This document shows positions 27,201-35,543 of a stretch of DNA of 64,000 nucleotides, piece after piece. Under the pieces are notes generated by a model. The model searched no databases. It was not told the origin of the DNA and worked only from the letters and a program-made list of their open reading frames with translations. How positions within the stretch are numbered: the stretch's first letter is position 1; each line of letters begins with the position of its first letter. Source of the DNA: Marinomonas ushuaiensis DSM 15871 (GTDB lineage: Bacteria > Pseudomonadota > Gammaproteobacteria > Pseudomonadales > Marinomonadaceae); assembly GCF_000521805.1 (NCBI RefSeq), contig NZ_JAMB01000001.1, forward strand, positions 558,001 through 622,000. The letters run 5' to 3'. The position numbers were made by a program, and so were the translations under genes.

Positions 27201-27956
27201 TTAGAATTTAAACCCTTTATGCAGGGCTACAATACCGCCAGTTAAATTTTGGTAGCTTGTACGTTCGAAGCCAACGTCATCCATCATGCTTTTTAATGTT
27301 TCTTGGTCTGGGTGCATACGGATAGATTCCGCAAGATAACGATAGCTTTCTGAATCATTAGCAATCAGTTTGCCCATGGCTGGCAAAAGGCGGAAAGAAT
27401 ATTGGTCGTAGACTTGTGACAGCATTTCAGATTTTGGTTTAGAAAATTCCAATACTAATAGACGTCCACCGGGTTTCAGAACACGGTACATAGACGCTAA
27501 TGCTTTGGATTTATCTGTGACGTTTCGCAAACCAAAGGCAATGGTGATGCAGTCGAATGTGTTATCAGGAAACGGCAAGGCTTCTGCATTGGCTTGAACA
27601 AATTTCACGTTGCCAACGATACCTTGGTTTGCAAGCTTGTCACGACCCACTTTAAGCATGGAGTCATTAATGTCAGCCAGAATAACTTGGCCTTCACTGC
27701 CAACCAAACGAGAAAATTTCAGCGTTAAATCACCTGTTCCGCCAGCAATATCTAACACGCAGTTACCGGCACGAACACCAGATTGACTAATGGTATGGCG
27801 TTTCCAAAGACGATGAATACCACCAGACATAAGATCATTCATAATGTCGTACTTTGCCGCTACAGAATGAAAGACTTGCGCAACAGCTTGTACTTTCTCG
27901 TCTGTTGGAATTTCTTTAAAGCCAAAGTCGGTGGTTTTTTTCTGATCGTCTTGCAT
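27201..27956 (-). CDS. ubiE: Ubiquinone/menaquinone C-methyltransferase UbiE
   Basis: SAM-dependent methyltransferase for the C-methylation step in ubiquinone synthesis. It has [19 protein letters not shown] near residue 28, SAM motif [12 protein letters not shown], and FGLRNVTD and VLEFSKP motifs typical of UbiE. Length is 251 residues. It leads the operon ubiE-ubiB-hisE-tatABC. Confidence 0.97.
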   Translation of the reverse strand: MQDDQKKTTDFGFKEIPTDEKVQAVAQVFHSVAAKYDIMNDLMSGGIHRLWKRHTISQSGVRAGNCVLDIAGGTGDLTLKFSRLVGSEGQVILADINDSMLKVGRDKLANQGIVGNVKFVQANAEALPFPDNTFDCITIAFGLRNVTDKSKALASMYRVLKPGGRLLVLEFSKPKSEMLSQVYDQYSFRLLPAMGKLIANDSESYRYLAESIRMHPDQETLKSMMDDVGFERTSYQNLTGGIVALHKGFKF

Positions 27957-28090
27957 AAACTATTTCATCCTAGTGACGTTATCACGCGTCATTTTTTACA
28001 ACTGTTGTGACGGTTTGAGTGCTGTGTTGAGTTCAATGTTAATATCTATTGTAACCGCGACCGTAATGCTCTGGTACTGCTTTATCTATT

Positions 28091-29623
28091 CTATTTATTC
28101 GCGATGACTTTATTTCGTCCAGATTCTTTTGCCATGTAGAGGTTTTTATCGGCACGAGAAAATAAGGATTCAGGGTCTTCTTGGCTTTGTAGTTCCGCAA
28201 TACCAATTGAAACTGAGATTGAAACCGGCTCACCTTTCATATTGAAAGGTGTTCTTTCTACTGTCGCTCGAATCGCTTCTGCGCGTGTTGTTGCATCGGC
28301 TAATGTTGTATCGGGGAAGATAATAACAAACTCTTCGCCACCGTAGCGAAAGATAAGGTCTTCTTTTGCTAAGACACTACGGATTTGTTTAGGAACTAAG
28401 CGCAACACTTTATCGCCAGCTAAATGTCCCCAAGTGTCATTAACCTTTTTGAAGTAGTCTATATCACAGACTGCCAAGCAAATGTTTTTGTTTGTTTTTT
28501 GCATTACCTTGCAAAGAGGAAGTGCTGTGTCTTGATAAGCTGTACGATTAGGCAAGCCGGTTAGTGAGTCCGTCATTGCCAGAGCCATTTTTTCTTGTAA
28601 TAAAGATCGCAAAGAAGTGGAGTCTTTTTCCATTCTAACCACTTTGTTCTTTAACGAAGTGATCGATTGGTTCGCTTGTTTTTCTCTTTCCTGCATTTGC
28701 AGTCTATGTTCTGACATCGTGCTTGATATAGTCGATAAACGATCATTGATTAATGACTTTAAGCTGTCTAGATCGTTTATGCCTTGCATTGCCTGTGAAG
28801 TGTCGTTCACTTGCATTTGCAGTTTGTTATTAAAACCTTCACGGCTTTCAGATAAAGATTTTTGTGAATTATAGCTGCTCGTAACAGTTTGGTTGATGCT
28901 GGCAAGTTGCTTGTTTAATTGTGTTAGGTAATTGGCTAAGCTTTCTTGAGTTTTGCCTATGGCAACCATCACAAAATTGATGACTTCGTCCATCAAGTCA
29001 GGGAGTAGTTGTATGTCGTTAGTGCTTTGTAGAGCTTTTACTAGATCAGCTATGTCATCATCATAATGGTTTGGGAGCTGTAGATTATCCATTAGCCCCG
29101 CTAATGTGTGACTGATACGTAGCATGATATCTTGATTGCTTTGCGTATCTTCTGACTCTGATCTTCGGTTAAATAAACGTTTAAATAATGAGTTTTTCGG
29201 CTGTTCGCTGCTATATGACGCTTGATGTAATGTTTTTTCTACTAGCGTAAGGAAGCCAGTTAGTAATATTGGCCACTGTGCAGGTGATTGCCAATGTGAG
29301 CGGATTTGCGCTTCGAGTTGTTTTTTTTCATTCTGGGGGACGGGGTTACTTCCTTGTTCTACAAGAAGGTCGATAAGTGCTTCTAACGTATGTCTTACTT
29401 GCTTCGCACGATTCATCTGTGTCTGATCGCTTTTAATTAAAAGCGGTTCAGCATTATTCAACACATCCAATATTGCTTTGGCATCTATCCCTGTCGTTGT
29501 AGCTTGTCTAATTTGGCGAACAACGGAATCAAGTTCGGGGTCATTTCCTTCAGCCAGTATACTGGTTCTAGAAACGGCTTTACGTAACACTTCTATCAGT
29601 TTGTCACTCGATGAATCCGTCAT
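28091..29623 (-). CDS. dgcP: Diguanylate cyclase, DgcP-like
   Basis: Makes cyclic di-GMP. The C-terminal GGDEF domain has the active site RYGGEEF near residue 425. The I-site position reads AKED instead of RxxD, so product inhibition is probably lost. The first 330 residues are soluble and helical with coiled-coil character, as in Pseudomonas DgcP (PA5487), which also neighbours dsbA and localises to the cell pole. Length is 510 residues. It is 16 bp downstream of dsbA and so probably in the same operon. Confidence 0.88.
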   Translation of the reverse strand: MTDSSSDKLIEVLRKAVSRTSILAEGNDPELDSVVRQIRQATTTGIDAKAILDVLNNAEPLLIKSDQTQMNRAKQVRHTLEALIDLLVEQGSNPVPQNEKKQLEAQIRSHWQSPAQWPILLTGFLTLVEKTLHQASYSSEQPKNSLFKRLFNRRSESEDTQSNQDIMLRISHTLAGLMDNLQLPNHYDDDIADLVKALQSTNDIQLLPDLMDEVINFVMVAIGKTQESLANYLTQLNKQLASINQTVTSSYNSQKSLSESREGFNNKLQMQVNDTSQAMQGINDLDSLKSLINDRLSTISSTMSEHRLQMQEREKQANQSITSLKNKVVRMEKDSTSLRSLLQEKMALAMTDSLTGLPNRTAYQDTALPLCKVMQKTNKNICLAVCDIDYFKKVNDTWGHLAGDKVLRLVPKQIRSVLAKEDLIFRYGGEEFVIIFPDTTLADATTRAEAIRATVERTPFNMKGEPVSISVSIGIAELQSQEDPESLFSRADKNLYMAKESGRNKVIANK

Positions 29624-29639
29624 ATCGCCTCATTATGTA

Positions 29640-30263
29640 TTATTTTTCTTGTCGTTCTTTCTCAATCAAGAAATCAACCACTTTATAAATGTTTTCATTT
29701 CCGTTTGCGGTTTGAGCAGATACCAAATACTTACCGTTTACGATCAGCCCTGGAACGCCACGAGCACCGTAAGCACGAATTTTTGCATCAGCTTGGCTTA
29801 GGCGGCTGTTTACTGCAAATGAATTATACAGTTTACGAAATTCATCTTCGCTCACATCATATTTTGCGAAAAAACTAGCAAGTGCGTCTTCAGAGTTTAG
29901 TGGACGACGCTCAACATGGATAGTGTTAAAGATATCGGCGCGAACTTTATCTTCTATTCCTAACAAATCAGCAACATAGAAAGCTTTAGCATGAGCTAAC
30001 CAATTACGACCAAAAACGGCTGGTAAGAATTTAAAGTCAACATCGCTTGGCGCATTTTTTTCCCATGCAAGCGTGATTGGTTCAAGGCTGTAACAATGTG
30101 GACAGCCATACCAAAATATTTCCGTTACTTCGACTTTGCTTGGGTCAGCAGTTCGAACGGGTGTTTTGATTGTTGTGTAACCATTACCATCACTATAGTC
30201 AGCGGCGGCTGCTGTTAGCGGGATGAAAATGGAAAAAATTAAGGCTGAAAACAGCTTTATCAT
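29640..30263 (-). CDS. dsbA: Periplasmic thiol:disulfide oxidoreductase DsbA
   Basis: Introduces disulfide bonds into periplasmic proteins. A signal peptide ending near TAAAADYS, the thioredoxin-fold active site CPHC in FWYGCPHCYS, and the cis-proline loop RGVPGL are all visible. Length is 207 residues. Its reoxidising partner dsbB is also in this window. Confidence 0.96.
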   Translation of the reverse strand: MIKLFSALIFSIFIPLTAAAADYSDGNGYTTIKTPVRTADPSKVEVTEIFWYGCPHCYSLEPITLAWEKNAPSDVDFKFLPAVFGRNWLAHAKAFYVADLLGIEDKVRADIFNTIHVERRPLNSEDALASFFAKYDVSEDEFRKLYNSFAVNSRLSQADAKIRAYGARGVPGLIVNGKYLVSAQTANGNENIYKVVDFLIEKERQEK

Positions 30264-30609
30264 GAATTGCTCCTAATCATATTTACTAAAGGTATTCGTA
30301 CATAATGCACAAATTTGTAAGTGAATACGATTCTATAACAGGTGTAAGGTTCTAATATTTTGATAAGTTTACATAATATTTACAACAATATTATCCGTTA
30401 AATCATCGATATTTAGACTGTTTTACCTAAAGTGGACATAATGACGATGTGGATTTTAAGCAATTACTCTGATTACATCTACTTTTCGTGTTTAACATGG
30501 TAAATCTAGGTGTTTGCTGGCATTATAGACAACTAAATATCTTGCATGAAGACTGCATTCGGTAAGATAAAACATACGCTAATCTGAATCCATTGACGAA
30601 TATCAACTT
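30264..30609. other. Intergenic region between dsbA and engB
   Basis: A gap of 346 bp with no credible open frame. It contains one perfect inverted repeat, ATAATATT-TACAAC-AATATTAT at 30373-30394, which looks more like an operator than a terminator. A weak engB promoter (TTGCAT, 16 bp, AAGATA) lies at about 30542-30569. Gene neighbourhoods around engB encode small RNAs in other gammaproteobacteria, but I see no U-tailed hairpin here that would define one. Confidence 0.4.
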
Positions 30610-31254
30610 ATGACTCCTTTTGACTCTACTTTCCAGTCTGCACACTTTATTAAAAGTGCTGAAAAACTTTCTCAGTGCCCTTTAGATCAGGGTGTTGAAG
30701 TAGCTTTTGCTGGTCGCTCGAATGCGGGTAAATCTACTGCATTAAATACCTTGACCAACCAAAAGAAGCTGGCTCGTACATCAAAAACACCAGGTCGAAC
30801 TCAGTTAATTAACTGTTTTGGTTTGAATGTGGAAGATCGTCGTCTGATTGACCTTCCTGGTTATGGTTTTGCAAAAGTGCCTATTGCCATGAAAAAAGTC
30901 TGGCAAGCTCACATGCAAGATTATTTGATGAACCGTCGTTCATTGGCTGGTGTTGTTTTGGTTATGGACATTCGTCATCCATTAAAAGAATTCGATGAAA
31001 TGATGCTGGATTGGGCAAGATCCAATGGTATGAAAGTTCATGTGTTACTGACCAAATCAGATAAGTTGAAGCGTGGTCCTGCAAAATCAACCATGTTAGC
31101 GGTTCAGAAAGTCATTAAAAACCTAGGTGTTGATGGTTCTGTGCAAACCTTTTCTTCTTTGAGTGGTGATGGCGTAGACGACCTTCGTATCAAACTTGCG
31201 GAATGGTTAGTGTTTGAAAACCTTGAAGAAATTCCAATTTCTCCTAATGCTTAA
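30610..31254 (+). CDS. engB: Ribosome biogenesis GTPase EngB (YihA/YsxC)
   Basis: Essential GTPase in late 50S assembly. It has G1 GRSNAGKS near residue 35, the switch-I TPGRTQ, G3 DLPGYGFA, and G4 TKSDKL. Length is 214 residues, normal. The stop codon lies inside an 11-bp hairpin, and a bidirectional terminator follows. It converges on gshA. Confidence 0.96.
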   Translation: MTPFDSTFQSAHFIKSAEKLSQCPLDQGVEVAFAGRSNAGKSTALNTLTNQKKLARTSKTPGRTQLINCFGLNVEDRRLIDLPGYGFAKVPIAMKKVWQAHMQDYLMNRRSLAGVVLVMDIRHPLKEFDEMMLDWARSNGMKVHVLLTKSDKLKRGPAKSTMLAVQKVIKNLGVDGSVQTFSSLSGDGVDDLRIKLAEWLVFENLEEIPISPNA

Positions 31255-31266
31255 TGCATTAGGAGA
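31240..31266 (+). repeat. Hairpin containing the engB stop codon
   Basis: TCTCCTAATGC and its exact complement form an 11-bp stem around TTAAT, with the TAA stop in the loop. The terminator starts 3 bp further on, so two hairpins are stacked in tandem. Confidence 0.6.
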
Positions 31267-31269
31267 AAC

Positions 31270-31297
31270 AAAAAAAGCCTCGGTTGAGGCTTTTTTT
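31270..31297. terminator. Bidirectional terminator between engB and gshA
   Basis: Seven A, GCCTC, loop GGTT, GAGGC, seven T. It is symmetric and so serves engB on the plus strand and gshA on the minus strand. Confidence 0.95.
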
Positions 31298-31359
31298 AGC
31301 TCTGTATTTTGTAAGAATAGAGCTCGTTCACTTGGATCTGAAAGTGTTGAAACTTACAA

Positions 31360-32952
31360 TCACTGTGGTTTTAAATAATCAGCTAAGAAAGTATCAAAAT
31401 CAACTGTATCTTCTGCTTCAATCGCATCTTGTTCGCGTAACGATCTCGCAGTTTTTTCCATAAATTCATGAATAAGTTCATCCGATAACGGCTGTTTCAT
31501 CCACTGTGCTTGTTGCTCCTTCGACAAGGCTAACATTGCATTTTGAAAGCCATTTTCAGCGTTGCAACGATCTAATAGTTTAGCGGAAGGTAGAAGCGTT
31601 TCGTTCTCCAGTTTCTTGGCTTGTACTTCAATAGCCTCTTGGTACGCTGAGTTGCCTGTTTTTTCTGCTAGAAAATCTGCAACAATCGCCAATTCATCTA
31701 GCATGCTCGATGCTTTGTCGCGAAGTTTAATCGGCCCTTGGCCAAAATCAAAATCCATGTCTAAATCACGTCCATGGGAAGCAATCTCTTGCTGCATTTT
31801 TCGCAGTTGACTGCATTCACTCATTCCTAAACGCTCATCGCCACGTAACATACAATAAAGTAAAAATACGTCAATGAAATATAAGGTAGAGGAATGCATA
31901 CCAATGGAAGAACTTGGATCTAAATCCATAATGCGTACTTCAATGTATTCAACGCCTCGAGCATGCAGAGCCGCGCTTGGATGCTCGCCAGATTGAGTCA
32001 CGCGTTTCGGTCGAATGTCGCTGTAGTATTCGTTTTCGATTTGCAAAAGATTGCTGTTTAACTGGCGATACTTGCCATCTACCTTAACGCCAATGTCTTG
32101 GTAGCGCTGGTAAGGTGTCTGTAGGGCTTTTTTAACCGTGTTGATATAAGTATCGACTTCGTTATAACAAACATACAAATCGGCTTGAGCTTTGTTTTGA
32201 TAACCAAGGTCACTCATGCGAAGAGACGTTGCTTTAGGACCAAACCAAGTGTGTGTTCCAAGTTCACTTAGAAGGTTAGGTTTTTGCTGTAAAAAGCTTT
32301 CATCGATAGCAGGTGAGGCGCCAAAGAATAATGAAAGCATCCAAGAGTTACGGCGGAAATTACGAATTAAAGCGAAATAACTTTCAGACTGAAAATCTTG
32401 TTTTTGCTTAGGTGTTGATGGCGTCTTACCTTTGTAATTTTCTAGGAAAAGCCAAAAGTCTTTATCGAATGAAAAATTATAATGCATGCCAGCGATACAC
32501 TGCATGACACGGCCATAGCGATTCGACAACCCTTCACGATAAACACTTTTCAATTTACCGGTATTCGATTCGCCATAATATGCAATGGGGACGTCTTCGT
32601 TATTTTCCAGATAACAAGGCATGCTCGCAGGCCATAAAGACTCATCTTGCTTGTAAAGCTCATGATTGACCAAGTTATGGATGTTGTCTAATTCCGTTAT
32701 CACGCCTTCAACACTGGGATGAACCTGTGTAATAAACTCCATCAAGGACTCAGAGTAATCCGTTGTAATCGAACTATGAGTAAGTGCCGAACCTAAGGCT
32801 TTAGGGTGAGGTTTATGAGATATACGACCGTCAGAATGGTTAACACGTAAAGCTTCACGTTCTACACCACGATGGAAAGTTAACGCGGATGACGCCGCAT
32901 CTTTTAGGCAGTAACTCGACAGTGCATGTAAAGTATCGGTTAAAGTAGTCAA
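31360..32952 (-). CDS. gshA: Glutamate-cysteine ligase
   Basis: First step of glutathione synthesis, proteobacterial GshA family. GVEREALRVN, LGSALTHSSITTDYSESL and the HYNFSFD stretch are diagnostic. I place the start at a TTG that begins LTTLTDTLHAL, because AAGGA lies 7 bp before it and the length becomes 530 residues, close to E. coli. The frame stays open to another TTG at 33030 that has no ribosome site and would add 26 residues. No in-frame ATG is usable. Confidence 0.93.
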   Translation of the reverse strand: MTTLTDTLHALSSYCLKDAASSALTFHRGVEREALRVNHSDGRISHKPHPKALGSALTHSSITTDYSESLMEFITQVHPSVEGVITELDNIHNLVNHELYKQDESLWPASMPCYLENNEDVPIAYYGESNTGKLKSVYREGLSNRYGRVMQCIAGMHYNFSFDKDFWLFLENYKGKTPSTPKQKQDFQSESYFALIRNFRRNSWMLSLFFGASPAIDESFLQQKPNLLSELGTHTWFGPKATSLRMSDLGYQNKAQADLYVCYNEVDTYINTVKKALQTPYQRYQDIGVKVDGKYRQLNSNLLQIENEYYSDIRPKRVTQSGEHPSAALHARGVEYIEVRIMDLDPSSSIGMHSSTLYFIDVFLLYCMLRGDERLGMSECSQLRKMQQEIASHGRDLDMDFDFGQGPIKLRDKASSMLDELAIVADFLAEKTGNSAYQEAIEVQAKKLENETLLPSAKLLDRCNAENGFQNAMLALSKEQQAQWMKQPLSDELIHEFMEKTARSLREQDAIEAEDTVDFDTFLADYLKPQ

Positions 32953-33089
32953 GAAGTCGTCCTTCAATGGGTGAGGCTTAGTAGAAAAGTAATGTCGAGG
33001 ATTGTACTCGGCAGAGCTTAATAACAGCAAGAGAGAGATTACTTATGCGCAAAATATGCAGACTTTAAAGTAACACAAATAGTCTTAAT

Positions 33090-33195
33090 GTAGGTCGGAT
33101 TAGACGAGGGACGAGGCGTAATCCGGCAATCAGAATACAATCACAATCACCGGTTATTGTTTGATTACGGTCGTGCCTCCCTAATGCAAACCTAC
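33090..33195. repeat. Inverted pair of RAYT-type REP elements
   Basis: Two GTAG-hairpin elements face each other in the gshA-hisF gap. The first (33090-33127) belongs to the GCCGGA/TCCGGC stem type. The second (33159-33195) belongs to the GTTTGA/CAAAC stem type. Both match the copies flanking the transposase gene 14 kb away, so this is a dispersed BIME-like insertion. The region between gshA and hisF holds no gene. Confidence 0.8.
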
Positions 33196-33211
33196 AAGAC
33201 ATAAATAACTA

Positions 33212-33985
33212 TCACAAACGCATTTCTATGCCTGCATCGCTCATGCGTTGCTTAGCTTCTTGTACACTGTATTCCCCAAAATGGAAAATACTCGCCGCCA
33301 AAACTGCATCCGCTTTGCCTTTGGTTACACCATCAACAAGGTGATCTAGGTTGCCAACGCCGCCAGATGCAATAACAGGAACATGAACCGCTTCACTGAT
33401 TGCACGAGTTACGCCAAGATCGAAACCATTCTTGGTGCCGTCACGATCCATACTGGTGAGCAGAATTTCACCTGCGCCGTATTCGACCATTTTTTTCGCC
33501 CATTCAACCGCGTCTAAACCGGTCGGCTTACGACCACCATGAGTGAAAATTTCCCATTTGTCGGTTTCGCCTTCCGCGCTGACTTTTTTAGCATCAATGG
33601 CGACCACAATACATTGAGAACCAAATCGCTCTGCGGCTTCACGGACAAATTCAGGGTTGAAAACCGCTGCTGTATTAATGCCCACCTTGTCCGCACCCGC
33701 GTTCAACATGCGACGAATATCTTCGCAAGTACGAATGCCACCGCCAACGGTTAAAGGAATAAACACTTGGCTGGCAATAGCTTCTACCATATGAACTGTT
33801 GTTGCTCGGTCGTCAGAGCTGGCAGTGATATCAAGAAACGTGATTTCGTCTGCGCCTTGTTCGTCATAGCGTTTTGCTACTTCAACTGGATCGCCAGCGT
33901 CACGAATGTCGAGAAACTGAACCCCTTTTACTACGCGGCCATTGTCTACATCAAGACAAGGAATAATGCGTTTTGCTAAGCCCAT
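33212..33985 (-). CDS. hisF: Imidazole glycerol phosphate synthase, cyclase subunit
   Basis: TIM-barrel subunit that uses ammonia from HisH to make imidazole glycerol phosphate and [21 protein letters not shown] with catalytic Asp near residue 11, GGGIRT, and the [12 protein letters not shown] phosphate loop with the second Asp are present. The ATG beginning MGLAKRII sits 6 bp after GGAG; a TTG four codons upstream overlaps that site and is rejected. Length is 257 residues. Confidence 0.97.
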   Translation of the reverse strand: MGLAKRIIPCLDVDNGRVVKGVQFLDIRDAGDPVEVAKRYDEQGADEITFLDITASSDDRATTVHMVEAIASQVFIPLTVGGGIRTCEDIRRMLNAGADKVGINTAAVFNPEFVREAAERFGSQCIVVAIDAKKVSAEGETDKWEIFTHGGRKPTGLDAVEWAKKMVEYGAGEILLTSMDRDGTKNGFDLGVTRAISEAVHVPVIASGGVGNLDHLVDGVTKGKADAVLAASIFHFGEYSVQEAKQRMSDAGIEMRL

Positions 33986-34017
33986 TAATGACTCCAAATA
34001 TCGATTGTTAAGCGCAC

Positions 34018-34680
34018 TTAAGCTTTGCCATCCCAGTGGATGAAATTCTTGTACAGCTGAAGGCCGTCTTTATGGCTTTTTTCTGGGTGAAACTGCACGG
34101 CGAAGACATTATCGCGCGCTAGTGCGACACAGAAATCAAAGCCGTAATCACAAGTCCCCGCAATTTCTTCTTTATTTTCTGGCACAACATAAAAGCTGTG
34201 TACAAAGTAGAAGCGTGCATTATCTGGAATGCTTTTCCAAAGCGGGTGCTTGATGGTTTGTTTGACCTGATTCCAACCCATATGAGGCACTTTTAATTTG
34301 CTGCCATCATGGTCTTTGTGTTTTTCACCAAAGAAAAGGGCGTTGCCTTGGAAATGGCTTAAACAATCAACACCGTTACTTTCTTCGCTGTGAGCCATCA
34401 AGGCTTGGATGCCAACACAGATAGCTAGAAAGGGTTTTTCTGCCATGGCTTTATGAATGCTCGGCACTAAACCTGCTCTGTGCATTTCACCGATGCAATC
34501 ACGAATCGCACCAACGCCGGGAAGAAGAACTCGATCTGCGGCATCAATGACCGCTGGATCACTGGTGACCACAACCGTCGTGTTCTCATCTGCCACGTGC
34601 TCAAGTGCTTTGGCAACTGAGTGTAAGTTGCCCATGCCGTAATCAATCACGGCAACAGTAGACTTTTTAACTTCGCTCAT
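34018..34680 (-). CDS. hisH: Imidazole glycerol phosphate synthase, glutaminase subunit
   Basis: Class I glutamine amidotransferase that feeds ammonia to His[13 protein letters not shown] and LPGVGA start the domain, the nucleophile Cys lies in AICVGIQAL, and the His-Glu pair in QFHPEKS completes the triad. Length is 220 residues. It lies 32 bp before hisF and 12 bp after hisB. hisA, which often separates hisH and hisF, is absent. Confidence 0.96.
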   Translation of the reverse strand: MSEVKKSTVAVIDYGMGNLHSVAKALEHVADENTTVVVTSDPAVIDAADRVLLPGVGAIRDCIGEMHRAGLVPSIHKAMAEKPFLAICVGIQALMAHSEESNGVDCLSHFQGNALFFGEKHKDHDGSKLKVPHMGWNQVKQTIKHPLWKSIPDNARFYFVHSFYVVPENKEEIAGTCDYGFDFCVALARDNVFAVQFHPEKSHKDGLQLYKNFIHWDGKA

Positions 34681-34692
34681 GATGTAAGGATC

Positions 34693-35286
34693 CTACAAAC
34701 AACCTTTAGTAGACGGCATTTGCCCTGCCATACGTTCATCAACTTCTAATGCCATGCGTAATGCACGACCAAACGCTTTGAAAATAGTCTCTGCTTGGTG
34801 GTGTGTGTTTTTACCACGAAGATTGTCTAAGTGGAGGGTTGTTTTTGAGTGATTGATGAAACCGTGAAAAAACTCGGAGAACAAATCTACATCAAAACCG
34901 CCCACTGAACCGCGAGTGAAAGGCACGTGCATCTCTAATCCTGGGCGACCAGAAAAATCGATCACAACACGAGACAAAGCTTCGTCTAGAGGAACATAAG
35001 CATGACCGTAACGTTTGATGCCTTTTTTATCACCAACCGCAATATCAAAGGCTTGGCCTAAGGTAATTCCTAAATCTTCAACCGTATGGTGAGCGTCAAT
35101 GTGAAGGTCGCCAACTGCATGAATATCCATATCAATTAGACCATGGCGAGACACTTGCTCAAGCATATGGTCAAGAAAAGGTACGCCAGTGAAGCAGTTA
35201 AATTTGCCTGTACCATCTAAGTTGATCGTAACCTTGATCTGAGTTTCAAGCGTATTACGTTCGACGCTAGCAATGCGATCGGACAT
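34693..35286 (-). CDS. hisB: Imidazoleglycerol-phosphate dehydratase
   Basis: Dehydrates imidazole glycerol phosphate to imidazole acetol phosphate. The Mn-binding motifs [21 protein letters not shown] and [14 protein letters not shown] are intact. It is monofunctional, without the phosphatase domain of E. coli HisB. I start at [11 protein letters not shown], 7 bp after a GGAGAAA ribosome site; the longer frame to 35328 has no support. Length is 197 residues. Confidence 0.96.
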   Translation of the reverse strand: MSDRIASVERNTLETQIKVTINLDGTGKFNCFTGVPFLDHMLEQVSRHGLIDMDIHAVGDLHIDAHHTVEDLGITLGQAFDIAVGDKKGIKRYGHAYVPLDEALSRVVIDFSGRPGLEMHVPFTRGSVGGFDVDLFSEFFHGFINHSKTTLHLDNLRGKNTHHQAETIFKAFGRALRMALEVDERMAGQMPSTKGCL

Positions 35287-35440
35287 TGATTGATTTCTCC
35301 ACAGTAATTGGTGACGATTAGACGTCACTTTAATAAGTCATAAGTTCCCCATTATAGAACGTGGGCTCTCAGGCTTCTATGCCTTAGCTTAGTGTTTTTA
35401 ATGAGTTGTCTCTATTGGATCGATAATACATGGCTTCGGG

Positions 35441-35449
35441 TGCTATGAT
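35441..35449 (+). promoter_or_regulatory. Candidate extended -10 promoter of asmA
   Basis: TGCTATGAT has the TG extension one base before a TATGAT hexamer, about 95 bp ahead of the asmA ATG. No clear -35 box. Confidence 0.3.
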
Positions 35450-35543
35450 AAGGCAATCCAGTTAACACTTAACCAATTTTGGGGTTAAGTATTTATGAAG
35501 ATTCAAAACACATATTTAATCGCATTTATTTAAGGAGTTCATC

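Noticed and set aside
30264-30609. Spot 42 or ErsA-like small RNA gene next to engB
   Set aside because: The gap is suggestive by position, but no U-tailed terminator hairpin or recognisable sRNA core could be found.
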